From Anaerolineales bacterium (lineage in GTDB: Bacteria; Chloroflexota; Anaerolineae; Anaerolineales; RBG-16-64-43), in the NCBI GenBank assembly GCA_016928575.1, contig JAFGKK010000015.1:44498-108497 (forward strand): DNA of 64,000 bases, read 5' to 3'. Under the pieces are notes generated by a model, which ran no database searches, had not been told where the DNA came from, and worked only from the letters and a program-made list of their open reading frames with translations. The translations under genes were made by a program, and so were the position numbers. Below are positions 43,381 to 53,197 of the stretch, piece by piece (positions within the stretch are counted from its first letter, which is position 1; each line of letters begins with the position of its first letter).

Positions 43381-44021
43381 GGAATTTTTGGGGAATAAAC
43401 CCGGGGGCCGCTTAAACTCGCGCCTCCGAAAATCTCAGGGTGCGATCAATCCATTTGAGAAATCCTACGGTTCGCAAGGGTCAACCAACGGATACCGCGT
43501 GAGCCGTATGGAGGTATGGAGATCGGCGCATACGTACAGCCGCTCACATCCGGCTTGACGGATTATGGGAAACTGCGCGATCGCCGAATGGGACGGAGGC
43601 TTTGCGGAGGAAGAGGTCCTTCGCTTCCGGGTACCTCGCCATCCTTTCAGAAGGGTCGCCTTCCGTGCGGCCGGATTCCAAGATCGCGTCCGGCTCCGCG
43701 GCGGATTACCCTCAGCCGTTTCCGCTCCTCTCCGAGCGAAACAGAGCGTCGGCGCGGGCATCCGGATCCATGAACATAACGCGGCCGACGGTTAATCTCC
43801 ACCGCCGGCCGAATCGCTTGATGGGATTCCTTCTCCGGGAATCCGCGTTCAGGAGAAACCCGATTGCGCCGCATCACTCCGGCGCACTTCGCCTGCGCGG
43901 GGCGGTTGGCATCTCGCCATCAACTGCGATGCGGTCTTCTCCCGCTTTCTCGGGACGATGACTGTCGAAAATTTTTCGGCGCCGCGATTGGTTGACGCCA
44001 TACTGCCTGCCCGGCGGCGGT
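43381..44021. other. Non-coding stretch
   Basis: About 640 bases between convergent holA and the DUF937 gene. Short overlapping frames exist, but codon use and sequence give no protein signal. No RNA fold of a known class was recognised. It could hold decayed sequence. Confidence 0.5.
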
Positions 44022-44618
44022 TTACTTTTTTTCGTCGCCGCCCAGCAACTTCCCCGCCAATCCCAGCACGTCATCCAAAGCCGAACCGTCTTTGTTGGAG
44101 TCCAAAAGCGTATTTAGGGAGCTCAGAATATCGGGCTGGGATTGTTGGGCCGCCTGCTGTTGATTGCCGAGAAAGCTCGCCAGCCCTTGCGAATCCAGAT
44201 GGTTCTGTTGGGTCTGCGATCCCAGCGCGCCCATCACCAGCGGCGCGGCGATCTTCAGCAATTGCCCCACCTGGTCGTTGGACATGCCGGTTTGCTGCGC
44301 CATTCCCTGGGCGACGGCGCCCTGCTGGTTTCCCAGGACGTGGCCTAAAATTGCGGCTCCTTCGGACACCGCCGGTTTCTTTAAATAGCCGTTTACGTTG
44401 TTCAGAATGGAGCCGTCGTGGTCTTTGGACAGGGCCTTGTGCAATGCCTCCGCACCATCTGGTTTAGATGCGTTTTTGGCGAGCGCCGTGACCAAAAGCG
44501 GCATGCCGATGGAGAGCGCCGTTTGCAGGGTATTCTGGTCGACGCCGAGTTTTTTGCCGACACCCGAGAGGGCTTTTCCGGTTATCTGCTGCATGATCAG
44601 TTGGGTTACTGCGTCCAT
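44022..44618 (-). CDS. DUF937 family protein
   Basis: 198 residues from ATG 44618, with AAGGAGAG just upstream. The DUF937 pattern is clear: LGVDQNTLQTALSIGMPLLV, then DGSILNNVNGYL and GAAILGHVLGNQQGAVAQGMAQQTGMSNDQV. Proteins of this group (YidB-like) are small soluble helical proteins of unknown function. The C-terminus is Gln-rich with a Ser/Gln linker. Monocistronic. Confidence 0.9.
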   Translation of the reverse strand: MDAVTQLIMQQITGKALSGVGKKLGVDQNTLQTALSIGMPLLVTALAKNASKPDGAEALHKALSKDHDGSILNNVNGYLKKPAVSEGAAILGHVLGNQQGAVAQGMAQQTGMSNDQVGQLLKIAAPLVMGALGSQTQQNHLDSQGLASFLGNQQQAAQQSQPDILSSLNTLLDSNKDGSALDDVLGLAGKLLGGDEKK

Positions 44619-44681
44619 GGTCTCTCCTTTCGAGAAAAAACCTCTATGCTGCATGTAGCAACTTGGAATTCATTACCGGTT

Positions 44682-44877
44682 TGTATCTCCTCAGCCCCCC
44701 GTCCCTGCCCTTTCCTCACCCCCAACCCCACAACCCCCCTTCCCCCTCTCCTGACTTATGCCAGGAGAGTGGGAAAGCCTGTCCTCGAGCGGAGCGAGGG
44801 GGGGGGGCCAGGGGATAGGGGTGAGGATGGAAAAGAGCAGGATTTCATTTCAATATTACTGAGGCTGAGCAGATACA
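44682..44877 (+). mobile_element. MITE-like element, copy A, with 6-bp target-site duplication
   Basis: A 196-bp non-coding element. Ends TGTATCTCCTCAGCC and GGCTGAGCAGATACA are near-perfect terminal inverted repeats (14 of 15). It is flanked by the direct repeat CCGGTT at 44676-44681 and 44878-44883. The inside has C-runs, the hairpin CTCTCCTGACTTATGCCAGG and CCTGTCCTCGAGCGGAGCG. A second copy in reverse is at 21467-21665, and a longer diverged one is at 34629-34989. Confidence 0.85.
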
Positions 44878-45059
44878 CCGGTTTTCCCATTATAAACCCG
44901 AACAGCGACGAAATCCGGTCATGGTCCTGAACTTCCGCAACCAAAACAGACCCGTGAATTTGGGGGGCACCTTTTCCGGGATCGGGAATTCCCCGCGGTA
45001 CACGCTGCGCCAATCCGGGATCTCCCAATTCCGGCGTCCTGATTTGGCCGCGCGGCGGC

Positions 45060-47498
45060 TCATTTCTGCTTGTCGAAGAGAAGGCCCTTTCCCTCCTCGT
45101 ATCTGGCGACGACTTTATCCCCGTTTTTAAAATCGCCGCGCAGCAGCTTCACCGAGATCGGGCTCTCAATGTGCTTTTGCAGCGCGCGGTGCAGGGGGCG
45201 GGCGCCGAAGGCCGGATCGTACCCCTCTTTGGCCAACCATTGGCGGGCGCCTTCGCCAAGGGTCACGGTTAACCCCTGTTCGGAGAGTCGCTGCTGAATC
45301 TGTTTCATCTGCAAATCCACGATCTTTTCCATATCCTCCAATTTGAGCGGCGAAAAAATGATGATTTCGTCAATCCGGTTGAGGAACTCCGGCCGGAAGG
45401 TGTTTTTCAGGGCCTTCTCGATCTTTTCGTTCGACTCTTCCTCCTCGCCGTCCTCCCCCTTGCGCAAAAAGCCCAGCGACCCGGATTTCTTGACGAATTC
45501 CGTTCCCAAGTTGCTGGTCATGATCAGCACGGTGTTGCGGAAATCCACCGCCCGTCCCTGCCCGTCGGTCATGCGCCCGTCGTCGAGGATCTGCAGCAGG
45601 GCGTTCCACACGTCCGGATGGGCCTTCTCGATCTCGTCGAACAGCACCACCCGGTACGGCCGGCGCCGGACCGCTTCGGTGAGCTGGCCGCCTTCTTCGA
45701 ATCCGACGTATCCGGGCGGGGCGCCGAACAACCGGCTGACGGTGTGCTGTTCGTGGTATTCCGACATGTCCACCCGCACCAGCGCGTCCTCGTCGTCGAA
45801 GAGGAATTGCGCCAGGGCTTTGGCCAATTCGGTTTTGCCCACGCCCGAGGAACCGAGGAAGATGAACGAGCCGATCGGTCGGCGCGGGTCCTTCAACCCG
45901 GAGCGGGCCCGGCGGATGGCGTCCGCCAGAGCGTGGATCGCGTCGTCCTGTCCGATGATCCGCTCCTCCAGCCGCTCCTCCATGTGCAGGAGTTTTTCGG
46001 ATTCGGCTTCCAGCATTTGGGTCACCGGGATTCCCGTCCACTGGGCCACCACTTCGGCGATGTCGTTCTCGTCCACCACTTCGTCGAGGCGGTGTTCGGA
46101 TTCCCATTGGTTTCGTTTGGCGTTAAATTCCTCTTCGGTCCGCAGCCTCTCGGCCTTCTTTTGGGCGGCGTGTTCGTAATCGCGGGCCAGGCCGGCCTGT
46201 TCCTCCTCGGCCTGCAGGCGGGAGAGTTCGGCCTTGAGTTTTTTCAGATCCGGAGGAAGGGAATAGAGCGCCACGCGCAATTTGGCCGCCGCCTCGTCCA
46301 TCAGGTCGATGGCCTTGTCCGGCAGGCGCCGGTCGGTCACGTAGCGGTGCGAGAGCTTGACCGCCGCCACCAGGGCCGCATCCGAGAAGCGGACCTTATG
46401 GTGCGCCTCGTAGCGGTCGCGCAGGCCGCGCAGCATGGCGGCGGTTTCCTCTTCGCTCGGCTCGTCCACATAGACCGGGGCGAAGCGCCTTTCGAGGGCT
46501 GCGTCTTTTTCGATATGCTTGTGGTATTCGTCGAGGGTGGTTGCGCCGATGCACTGCAGTTCGCCGCGGGCCAGGGCCGGCTTCAACATGTTCGATGCGT
46601 CGAGGGCGCCTTGGGCCGCGCCCGCGCCCACCACCGTGTGCAATTCGTCGATGAACAGGATGATCTCGCCGCTGGCTCGCTGAATTTCCTCGATCGACGC
46701 CTTGAGCCGCTCTTCGAATTCGCCGCGGAACCGCGACCCGGCGATCATGCCGCTCAGGTCGAGGGCCACCACGCGTTTGCCGATCAGGATTTCCGGAACG
46801 TCCCCGGCGGCGATTTTTTGGGCCAGCCCTTCCACGATCGCCGTTTTGCCCACCCCCGCCTCTCCGATCAGCACCGGATTGTTCTTCGTTCTCCGGGAAA
46901 GGATCTGCACCACCCGCAGGATCTCGTCGTCGCGGCCGATCACCGGATCCAGCTTTCCCTCCTTCGCCATCTGGGTCAGGTCGCGGGAATACTTCTCCAG
47001 CGTCCGGTAGCGGCTTTCCGCCTGCGGATCGGTTACCCGCTGCCCGCCGCGGATCTCGCGGATGGCGTCCATCACCCTTTCTTTGGTGATGCCGCTCTCT
47101 ACGAGGATCCGCCCGGCGCTCGTGTTGTGTTCGGCGGTGATGATCGCCAGGAACACATGCTCGGTGGAGATGTACTCGTCCTTCAGCCGGTTGGCCTCTT
47201 CGTTGGCCAGGTCGATCACGCGTTTGACGCGCGGCGTGATGAAAATCTGTCCGGTCCCCTGTCCGTAGATGCTCGCCTTCGGGCTTCCGCGCAGGACCGA
47301 ATCCAGCCGTTGGGACAGCGCGTCCACGTTGACGCTCAGCTTTCCGAGGATCTGCGGGATCACCCCGTCCGGCTGTTCGAGCAGAGCCAGCAGGAGGTGT
47401 TCGGTGTCGATCTGGTTGTGGCCGTAGCGCTGGATGATTTCCGCGGCCCGCTGGGCGGCGTCCTGGGCGCGTTCGGTGAATCGGTCGAATCGCATCAT
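45060..47498 (-). CDS. clpC: ClpC-type AAA+ unfoldase
   Basis: 812 residues. An N-terminal Clp-N double repeat (about 1-145) precedes the first AAA+ module with Walker [10 protein letters not shown] near 210. A short middle domain with the UVR-like helix [16 protein letters not shown] near 425-440 follows. The second AAA+ module has Walker [10 protein letters not shown] near 550, and C-terminal sensor-2 region [16 protein letters not shown]. The short middle domain indicates ClpC rather than the longer ClpB disaggregase. It unfolds proteins for ClpP. Its regulators mcsAB and ctsR are not adjacent and no CIRCE operator was seen upstream. Confidence 0.94.
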   Translation of the reverse strand: MMRFDRFTERAQDAAQRAAEIIQRYGHNQIDTEHLLLALLEQPDGVIPQILGKLSVNVDALSQRLDSVLRGSPKASIYGQGTGQIFITPRVKRVIDLANEEANRLKDEYISTEHVFLAIITAEHNTSAGRILVESGITKERVMDAIREIRGGQRVTDPQAESRYRTLEKYSRDLTQMAKEGKLDPVIGRDDEILRVVQILSRRTKNNPVLIGEAGVGKTAIVEGLAQKIAAGDVPEILIGKRVVALDLSGMIAGSRFRGEFEERLKASIEEIQRASGEIILFIDELHTVVGAGAAQGALDASNMLKPALARGELQCIGATTLDEYHKHIEKDAALERRFAPVYVDEPSEEETAAMLRGLRDRYEAHHKVRFSDAALVAAVKLSHRYVTDRRLPDKAIDLMDEAAAKLRVALYSLPPDLKKLKAELSRLQAEEEQAGLARDYEHAAQKKAERLRTEEEFNAKRNQWESEHRLDEVVDENDIAEVVAQWTGIPVTQMLEAESEKLLHMEERLEERIIGQDDAIHALADAIRRARSGLKDPRRPIGSFIFLGSSGVGKTELAKALAQFLFDDEDALVRVDMSEYHEQHTVSRLFGAPPGYVGFEEGGQLTEAVRRRPYRVVLFDEIEKAHPDVWNALLQILDDGRMTDGQGRAVDFRNTVLIMTSNLGTEFVKKSGSLGFLRKGEDGEEEESNEKIEKALKNTFRPEFLNRIDEIIIFSPLKLEDMEKIVDLQMKQIQQRLSEQGLTVTLGEGARQWLAKEGYDPAFGARPLHRALQKHIESPISVKLLRGDFKNGDKVVARYEEGKGLLFDKQK

Positions 47499-47547
47499 GG
47501 CTCGGTATCCCTCCCCGTCCGCGTCTTCCCCGTCCGGTTCGTATACG

Positions 47548-47553
47548 ATTATA
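47548..47553 (-). promoter_or_regulatory. -10 box upstream of clpC
   Basis: TATAAT on the minus strand, 50 nt before the clpC ATG. No consensus -35 in the correct place, nor CIRCE or CtsR-type sites. Confidence 0.45.
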
Positions 47554-47649
47554 TCCTCACCGGCCAGCGGCGCCCGGATGGCCTTATCCTACTCCGGAAC
47601 CATTAACGTCGCGTTGGCGCCGGAAGACAGCATGCGGCGCTGAATAGAA

Positions 47650-47695
47650 AGAGCTCCCGATCCGGCCCTGGTTTTGCGGTCCGCTCGGGAGCTCT
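47650..47695 (-). terminator. Terminator of the DUF3597 gene
   Basis: Perfect 11-bp inverted repeat AGAGCTCCCGA / TCGGGAGCTCT with a 24-nt loop, followed on the minus strand by TTCTATT. It is 25 nt beyond the stop of the gene ending at 47720. Confidence 0.7.
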
Positions 47696-47719
47696 CTATG
47701 GAATTGTATTTTCCGGGGA

Positions 47720-48130
47720 CTAGTCAAGCAGGTTCTGCGGAATGTTCCCGCCGTTTTCGGCGATCAGCTTCAACACGGTTTTGTGAAGCCACATATTCCG
47801 CTTGAAGGAATCGTCGACGATGGCGGCCGGGCAGTTCAACTCCACCGCCAAATTCTTCAGATCCTCCGCTCCGTGTGGAAGATCGAGGAGCACGAGCAGA
47901 TCCACGATCGATTCCTTCCAATTCAGCTTCATCGGATACTTCTTGGCCATTCCCTCGAGCTTGGTGACTACGTCCACCACCGGGATTGCCTTCTTGGCGG
48001 CCGCCGCCGAGGCGGCCATCGCAGCCGCCGCGGTCGCTGAGGCTCCCCCCTCTACGACCTTGGACGCGGGTTTTGCCTCCGGAGCCTTCTTGATGCCGAG
48101 CTTTTCGAGGATTGAATCGAAGAGGCCCAT
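47720..48130 (-). CDS. DUF3597 family protein
   Basis: 136 residues. The N-terminus MGLFDSILEKLGI and an Ala/Lys-rich spacer lead into a helical domain with VVDVVTKLEGMAKKYPMKLNWKESIVDLLVLLDL, the DUF3597 signature. The family contains small soluble proteins, some with C-terminal LysM or BON companions, of unknown function. Upstream AAAGGA precedes the ATG. It is monocistronic with its own terminator. Confidence 0.88.
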   Translation of the reverse strand: MGLFDSILEKLGIKKAPEAKPASKVVEGGASATAAAAMAASAAAAKKAIPVVDVVTKLEGMAKKYPMKLNWKESIVDLLVLLDLPHGAEDLKNLAVELNCPAAIVDDSFKRNMWLHKTVLKLIAENGGNIPQNLLD

Positions 48131-48559
48131 GTCAAATCCTTTCTAATTACCGTGAACGGAAAAACTTCGGGTGTGCCGACGTATCGACCTTTGGTAATTG
48201 TAACACCATTCACGGTTTTTTTCAGGATCGCGCAGTCCGCGCATCATTCCGCAAAGGAGCGTCAGCGGATTCTCACGGTGCGGAGGATGGAGGTCGATAC
48301 ATGCCCGGTTGTAGGTACGGGAGTTGCCGCTAAACTCCAATTCGACGGCCTCCCCGCCGCCGACCGCTTTCCAGGGCCGGCGCGGGCGATGGGTGCACCC
48401 GCCCCTGCAATGCGGGAGTTCCTTAGCCGGAGTCCTGTGGCTTTCGATGATGTTGGATGCCGTCCGCTTTCGCCGCCGGCGAAGAACGCGCCGAGGGCGG
48501 TTGCCGGTGTGAGGCTCTCCAGGCCGCGCAGTCATCAGACGGATTGCGTCGAACGCGCC
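48131..48559. other. Non-coding stretch
   Basis: About 430 bases between the DUF3597 gene and the end of the guaA operon. A 130-residue Arg-rich frame on the minus strand (48143-48535) has no ribosome site and no domain, so I treat it as spurious. A TACAAT box at about 48200 on the minus strand may be the -10 of the DUF3597 gene. Confidence 0.45.
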
Positions 48560-49576
48560 TCATTGCTCCGGTCGGCCAGAGTCGGTCCGGAACGCGCTCT
48601 CGATGAGCGGCGTGACCTTGGCGAGATCCCGATAACCCAGCGCCAGGAAAGCGGTTTTCCATACCGCCAAGATCGATTGGATCAAAATCGCCGCCCACAC
48701 GGTGGGCGCCATCAGCAACAGGCCGATGAGCAACGGCAAGGCCTTCGCGCCGTTCAGGGCCTCCATCCCGCCGGACAATCCGTAGGACAGCATACTCCAC
48801 GCCGGGACGGCCATTGCGAAAAGCCCGATTGCCGCGCCCAAAGAAACTCCGAACAAGATCAGCCATAAGACCAGCACCGTGATGGTGTGGGTCCGAAGCA
48901 CCGCCCAAGCCCGGCGGATGGCCTCGCCCGCATTTGCATTTTCCACCACGACCGCATAATCCATCAGTCCAAACAACCCGGCGATGACGAATCCCAAAAG
49001 AATGAACCCACAGCACAACGGCGGACAACCGAATCCGCAGAGAAAGATCAGCATGGACGCATCCGGCGCAGCGATCATCAGCAAGACGACGATCACCGCA
49101 ATGACGATTACAACGGCGATTGCCAAGAGGCGGAGAAGAAGCAGGCGCGGGAAGAATCGAACTCCGGCATCCCAGATCTCTCGAACGTGGATGGATTCGC
49201 CCGCATCCGCCTTGAGAATCCCCCCGATCAAGCCTCCATACCCGACGATGGTTATGAGCCACAGCCCCAGCGCAGCGACAGCCAGGGCGACAGCCAGGGC
49301 GACAACCAGGAGGCAGATCACAACCATTGCCGTTTCCATGGCCGGGCCGATTTCGACGGCCTCAAACGAGTCGGCGGAATTCCAAACGGCGTACGGGTAA
49401 TCGACGCTCCGGTATTTCACATCCAAATCCCTAAACCCCAAGGAAAAATTAATATCGATGTTCGGACTTCCGCCCCAGCCCCCCAGAGCCGCCAGGAAGC
49501 CGAAAATCCACAGAGCCTTGTTTCTCAAAGTAATGCTCCACGCCTTGGAGAACAGTTTGGATAAGCTGACTCTCAT
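48560..49576 (-). CDS. Multi-pass membrane protein (paralogue of next gene)
   Basis: 338 residues with about seven helices. The N-terminus SKAWSITLRNKALWIFGFLAALGGW resembles that of the upstream paralogue (RESVRITFRSRSLWMLALLLYL). A central region with AGESIHVREIWDAGVRFFPRLLLL and later ENANAGEAIRRAWAVLRTH resembles DUF7544/glycerophosphoryl-diester-phosphodiesterase-membrane-type domains. Function unknown. It follows the second membrane gene by 147 nt on the same strand as guaA. Confidence 0.75.
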   Translation of the reverse strand: MRVSLSKLFSKAWSITLRNKALWIFGFLAALGGWGGSPNIDINFSLGFRDLDVKYRSVDYPYAVWNSADSFEAVEIGPAMETAMVVICLLVVALAVALAVAALGLWLITIVGYGGLIGGILKADAGESIHVREIWDAGVRFFPRLLLLRLLAIAVVIVIAVIVVLLMIAAPDASMLIFLCGFGCPPLCCGFILLGFVIAGLFGLMDYAVVVENANAGEAIRRAWAVLRTHTITVLVLWLILFGVSLGAAIGLFAMAVPAWSMLSYGLSGGMEALNGAKALPLLIGLLLMAPTVWAAILIQSILAVWKTAFLALGYRDLAKVTPLIESAFRTDSGRPEQ

Positions 49577-49723
49577 GGGGTCCTCTTTTCCGACGTCTTC
49601 CGCCCATCTTCCCGCACAACAAGCCGCACGGCATTAATAGGATCGCACCGCTGTCCCGGACGCAGAATCCGTCTGCGCGGCTTTTCTCCTCCCAGGAAAA
49701 CGGGTAAAGCCAGCGCCTTCGGA

Positions 49724-50623
49724 TTATGCAGTCTTTTTGTAAGCTGCCGCCGCAGCCGCCTCCCGGTAGGTAAGCGTGAAGTAGACCGTGCTGAACACCA
49801 GCACAAAAGTCATCAACGCCGCCCCGACGGGGGCGGTAAGCAGACAGATCACAACCGCGATCGCGGTTCCGGCGGTCGATCCGCTCAGCCAGGCCGCGGC
49901 GATCAGGATCAGCACGAGCGCCAGAACGAAGGCGAACACGAACGCCACCGTCAGGGCAAGGGCGCCTTGCACCAAATAAGCGAGCAGGAACCCACGCCAT
50001 CCCGCGCGGACAAGTTGGCCGATCCTCCCCAAGGCCGTCCGCGGGCGCGCGCCTTCCAGCGCGATTGACATCATCAGCAGGAACACCGCCACCCCCAGGA
50101 CGACGTTGAACGGCGAGAGGAAGGTTTGGATCAGCGGCGCCGCCGCGGAGCCCCAGGCCGTGTTGTCGCGCAGCAGGACTGCGAACAGGGCGGGGAGAAT
50201 TCCCAAAGCCTGGATTAGGAAACCCAGCGTGAAGGCCAGCTTGAGAAGACCGACCCAGCGTTCCCGGCCCAGGTTGAGCGCCTCGCAGACCGATACCGTT
50301 TCCCCGTTTGCCGCCGCATCCGCGGCGCGGACCATCGCCGCCTGGACCGCCCACGAAAGCAGCGAAGTGACGGTCAGCAGAAACAGCAAAGCCAGGAGCA
50401 AGAGAATCCCTTCGACCGCGGAAAAAGCCGGGAGCGGAACCGCGGCCGCGCCGAGCGGGTTTTGCCGCGCGTGGAGCATCACGGTCGACGCGGCGGCGCC
50501 CAGCCCTCCGGTCAGAATCAACGCCGGGATCATGACCAGGTAGAGAAGCAAAGCCAGCATCCACAACGACCGCGAGCGGAAGGTGATGCGGACGCTTTCG
50601 CGGATGATGCGGAAGGGCGTCAC
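49724..50623 (-). CDS. Multi-pass membrane protein downstream of guaA
   Basis: 299 residues with about six helices. It has the shared N-terminus RIIRESVRITFRSRSLWML and a central block ANGETVSVCEALNLGRERWVGLLKL equivalent to the paralogue's helical signature. It starts 10 nt after the guaA stop, so it is probably co-transcribed with guaA. The family is unnamed here; membrane organisation or small-molecule export are possible. Confidence 0.75.
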   Translation of the reverse strand: MTPFRIIRESVRITFRSRSLWMLALLLYLVMIPALILTGGLGAAASTVMLHARQNPLGAAAVPLPAFSAVEGILLLLALLFLLTVTSLLSWAVQAAMVRAADAAANGETVSVCEALNLGRERWVGLLKLAFTLGFLIQALGILPALFAVLLRDNTAWGSAAAPLIQTFLSPFNVVLGVAVFLLMMSIALEGARPRTALGRIGQLVRAGWRGFLLAYLVQGALALTVAFVFAFVLALVLILIAAAWLSGSTAGTAIAVVICLLTAPVGAALMTFVLVFSTVYFTLTYREAAAAAAYKKTA

Positions 50624-50633
50624 GCAGCTGCGC

Positions 50634-52175
50634 TCATTCCCATTCGATCGTCGCCGGCGGTTTGCTGGTCACATCGTAGACGACCCGGTTGATCCCCTTC
50701 ACTTCGTTGACGATCCGACCGGAGATGCGCGCCAAAAGTCCGTGCGGCAGACGGGCCCAGTCGGCGGTCATAAAATCCTCCGTCGTCACGGCCCGAATGG
50801 CGCAGACTTCCTGATAGGTCCGTCCGTCGCCCATGACGCCCACCGACCGGACGGGCAACAGGACCGCGAAGGCCTGCGACGTTTCGTTGCGCATCATGTC
50901 GGCCGCGGCCAATTCATCGGACAGGATCTTCTCCGCGGCCCGCAGGATCTCGAGCCGCGGCCAAGTGACTTCGCCCAGGCAGCGCACCGCAAGGCCCGGC
51001 CCGGGAAACGGCTGGCGCCAAACGAGTTCCTCGGGCAATCCGAGTTCGGCGCCGACTTTGCGGACCTCGTCCTTGAACAGGTAACGCAAAGGTTCGACAA
51101 GGTCGAATCCGAGATCCTTCGGCAGGCCGCCGACGTTATGGTGGGTTTTGATTTTATCGGCCGAGGAGCGCTCTGCGGCGCGGCTTTCCACCACGTCCGG
51201 ATAGATCGTTCCCTGCACCAGGAAGCGCGCGGGCCCGCCGCCGCCCGCCGTGCGCAGGGCTTCGCGCTCGAAGGTCCGGATGAATTTTTCTCCGATGATC
51301 TTCCGCTTCCGCTCCGGATCGGTTACTCCGGCCAGCGCCTCGATAAAATCCTCCGCGGCGTTCACTGCAATCAGCCGGGCGCCCAGCGTTCCGCGGAAAG
51401 CGGCCGTCACCGCCTCCCCTTCGCCGGATCGCAGCATCCCGGTGTCGACGAAAATGCAGGTCAACTGATCGCCAACCGCGCGGTGGACCAGCGCCGCCGC
51501 TACGGTCGAATCCACCCCGCCACTCACACCCGCCACCACCGCCGCTTCGCCGACCCGCAGACGGATGTCCGCAACGCAGCTTTCGACGACCGATTCGGGT
51601 GTCCACTCGGATTTCACCCCTGCCGCGCGCAGGAACGCGGCCAGCATTTCCTTCCCGCCCTCGGTATGGTTCACTTCCGGATGGAATTGGAGCGCGAAAA
51701 GCCGCCGCCGCGGATCCTCCATCGCCGCCGTCGGGCAGTTGTCACTGACAGCCGTCGCGCGGAACCCCTCCGGGAGCCGTTCCACACGGTCGCCGTGACT
51801 CATCCAAGCCTGAAAAGCCGCTTTGGGAAGCAGAAGCGATCCGGAGTTCGGCCGGACTTCCGACCGGCCGTACTCGCGGCGATCGGAAGCCGCCACGCTT
51901 CCGCCTAGCGCGCGGGCCAACAGATGCATCCCGTAGCAAATCCCCAGAACGGGTTTGCCGGAAGCCAACACGTAGGGGGGCAGGGCGGGTGCGCCCGGTT
52001 CGTACACGCTGTTCGGTCCTCCGGAGAGGATGAACGCCGTCGGATTTCGCGCTGCGACCTTTTCTTCCGGCGCGTCGAAGGGGAATAATTCGCAAAACAC
52101 CTGCGCCTCGCGGATCCTGCGGGCGATCAGTTGGGAGTATTGCGATCCAAAATCCAGAACGGAGACGGAATCCAT
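50634..52175 (-). CDS. guaA: GMP synthase (glutamine-hydrolysing)
   Basis: 513 residues from ATG 52175 (GGAGAG is upstream; the longer frame to 52418 is not coding-like). The class I glutamine amidotransferase domain (1 to about 195) has Cys nucleophile in GICYGMHL and the His/Glu of [13 protein letters not shown]. The ATP-pyrophosphatase domain begins [15 protein letters not shown] (P-loop) near 215. The C-terminal dimerisation domain ends [11 protein letters not shown]. It amidates XMP to GMP. It is the first gene of the unit with two membrane proteins, and xpt lies 217 nt upstream on the same strand. Confidence 0.97.
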   Translation of the reverse strand: MDSVSVLDFGSQYSQLIARRIREAQVFCELFPFDAPEEKVAARNPTAFILSGGPNSVYEPGAPALPPYVLASGKPVLGICYGMHLLARALGGSVAASDRREYGRSEVRPNSGSLLLPKAAFQAWMSHGDRVERLPEGFRATAVSDNCPTAAMEDPRRRLFALQFHPEVNHTEGGKEMLAAFLRAAGVKSEWTPESVVESCVADIRLRVGEAAVVAGVSGGVDSTVAAALVHRAVGDQLTCIFVDTGMLRSGEGEAVTAAFRGTLGARLIAVNAAEDFIEALAGVTDPERKRKIIGEKFIRTFEREALRTAGGGGPARFLVQGTIYPDVVESRAAERSSADKIKTHHNVGGLPKDLGFDLVEPLRYLFKDEVRKVGAELGLPEELVWRQPFPGPGLAVRCLGEVTWPRLEILRAAEKILSDELAAADMMRNETSQAFAVLLPVRSVGVMGDGRTYQEVCAIRAVTTEDFMTADWARLPHGLLARISGRIVNEVKGINRVVYDVTSKPPATIEWE

Positions 52176-52392
52176 GGAGACTCTCCAAATTCCCGGATCG
52201 ATCCCGCGGTCATTTTTGCCGCCTGCGGGAAAATCCCCTTCCTCTATGACGACGGCCAAACCTTTGCGCCGAAGGGCGCATCCTTCCGCAGGCCCGCCCA
52301 TGTGAATCAATGTCCCCCCATTGATCGACGATCCATGAAGAAGGGGGGACGACGGGAACCGCCGGATTTGCCATCCGTAAGTAATCGACTCG

Positions 52393-52965
52393 CTAGGGCG
52401 CGAACACGATCTTCCCATCCTGCATATCAGTGATCACCGCCAGCGCTTCGATCGGAACGCCGACGGATCGCAGCAACTCCCGGCCGCCGTCGAAGGTTTT
52501 CTCGATCAACGCGCCGATGCCGACCACCTGCGCCCCGGCCGCCTGTGCCAGCCGCACCAACCCGAGGATGGTCTGTCCGGTGGCCAGGAAATCGTCGATG
52601 ATCAGGACTTTATCCCCTTCCACGAGGAATTCCGGAGAGACGATCAGCTCGATCGTCCGTCCTTTGGTGTGCGAGGGGGCCAGGGTCAGGAACACCTGAT
52701 CCGGCATGGTGATCGGTTTGGTCTTGCGGGCGTAAACGACGGGCAGGCGCAGTTCCAACGCGGTCAACAGCGCTGGGGCTATTCCGGAAATTTCCGCCGT
52801 CAGCACTTTGGCGGCACCGACCCCTTGGAAGCGCTTTGCGAATTCCTTGCCGCACTCGTCCATCAGGATCGGATCGACCTGGTGGTTGATGAACCCGTCG
52901 ACCTTCAGGATTCCGTTGCCCAGGTTGCGGCCGGTTTTCAGAATGCGTTCCTTCAATAATTCCAT
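52393..52965 (-). CDS. xpt: Xanthine phosphoribosyltransferase
   Basis: 190 residues from ATG 52965 (GGAGGTG). It begins [20 protein letters not shown]. The PRPP-binding motif [13 protein letters not shown] is near 125-137, and the Xpt-specific KTKPITMP and TLAPSHTKG are present. It salvages xanthine to XMP, the substrate of guaA downstream, so the two genes complete a route to GMP. No purine riboswitch is seen in the 100 nt between it and the tRNA. Confidence 0.95.
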   Translation of the reverse strand: MELLKERILKTGRNLGNGILKVDGFINHQVDPILMDECGKEFAKRFQGVGAAKVLTAEISGIAPALLTALELRLPVVYARKTKPITMPDQVFLTLAPSHTKGRTIELIVSPEFLVEGDKVLIIDDFLATGQTILGLVRLAQAAGAQVVGIGALIEKTFDGGRELLRSVGVPIEALAVITDMQDGKIVFAP

Positions 52966-53040
52966 TTCACCTCCAGTGCCCGCCGCCGTGAGTATAGCAT
53001 AGAGCGTTTGTCCGGCGTCCGAAGCCGGATGGAAAAACAA

Positions 53041-53064
53041 AACGCCGGATTCGCTTCCGGCGTT
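53041..53064 (-). terminator. Terminator after tRNA-Arg
   Basis: Inverted repeat AACGCCGGA / TCCGGCGTT with a short loop, followed on the minus strand by TTTGTTTTTCC. It begins 6 nt past the tRNA 3' end and isolates it from xpt. Confidence 0.75.
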
Positions 53065-53070
53065 TTCTTG

Positions 53071-53143
53071 TGCCCCAGGAGGGAATCGGACCCCCAGCCT
53101 TGGCCTTAGGAGTGCCCTGCTCTATCCATTGAGCTACTGGGGC
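53071..53143 (-). tRNA. tRNA-Arg (anticodon CCT)
   Basis: 73 nt. Acceptor stem GCCCCAG/CTGGGGC, D arm GCTC-AATGGATA-GAGC, anticodon loop CTCCTAA giving CCT, T arm GGGGG-TCCGATT-CCCTC. CCA is not encoded. The anticodon stem as aligned (GGGCA / GGCCA) has G-A and A-G mismatches at the outer and inner pairs, which is unusual. A transcription terminator follows. Confidence 0.88.
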
Positions 53144-53197
53144 GTGGGCCTTCCCGGCGCGATCCGCCGAGAAGGATGGACACCATCGGGGCTCAGA

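Noticed and set aside
43381..44021. Short overlapping ORFs after holA
   Set aside because: No ribosome sites, no conserved residues and skewed Arg/Ser/Pro content on all frames.
47499..47600. CIRCE or CtsR operator upstream of clpC
   Set aside because: Neither the TTAGCACTC inverted repeat nor a GGTCAAANANNGACC-type heptad repeat is present; only a -10 box is seen.
45618..47606. 662-codon plus-strand ORF opposite clpC
   Set aside because: Antisense to two AAA+ modules with intact motifs; composition artefact.
48143..48535. 130-codon minus-strand ORF before the membrane-protein genes
   Set aside because: Arg/His-rich, no ribosome site, no domain and overlaps the likely promoter of the DUF3597 gene.
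52966..53070. Purine riboswitch upstream of xpt
   Set aside because: The gap holds only the tRNA terminator and lacks the conserved purine aptamer loops.
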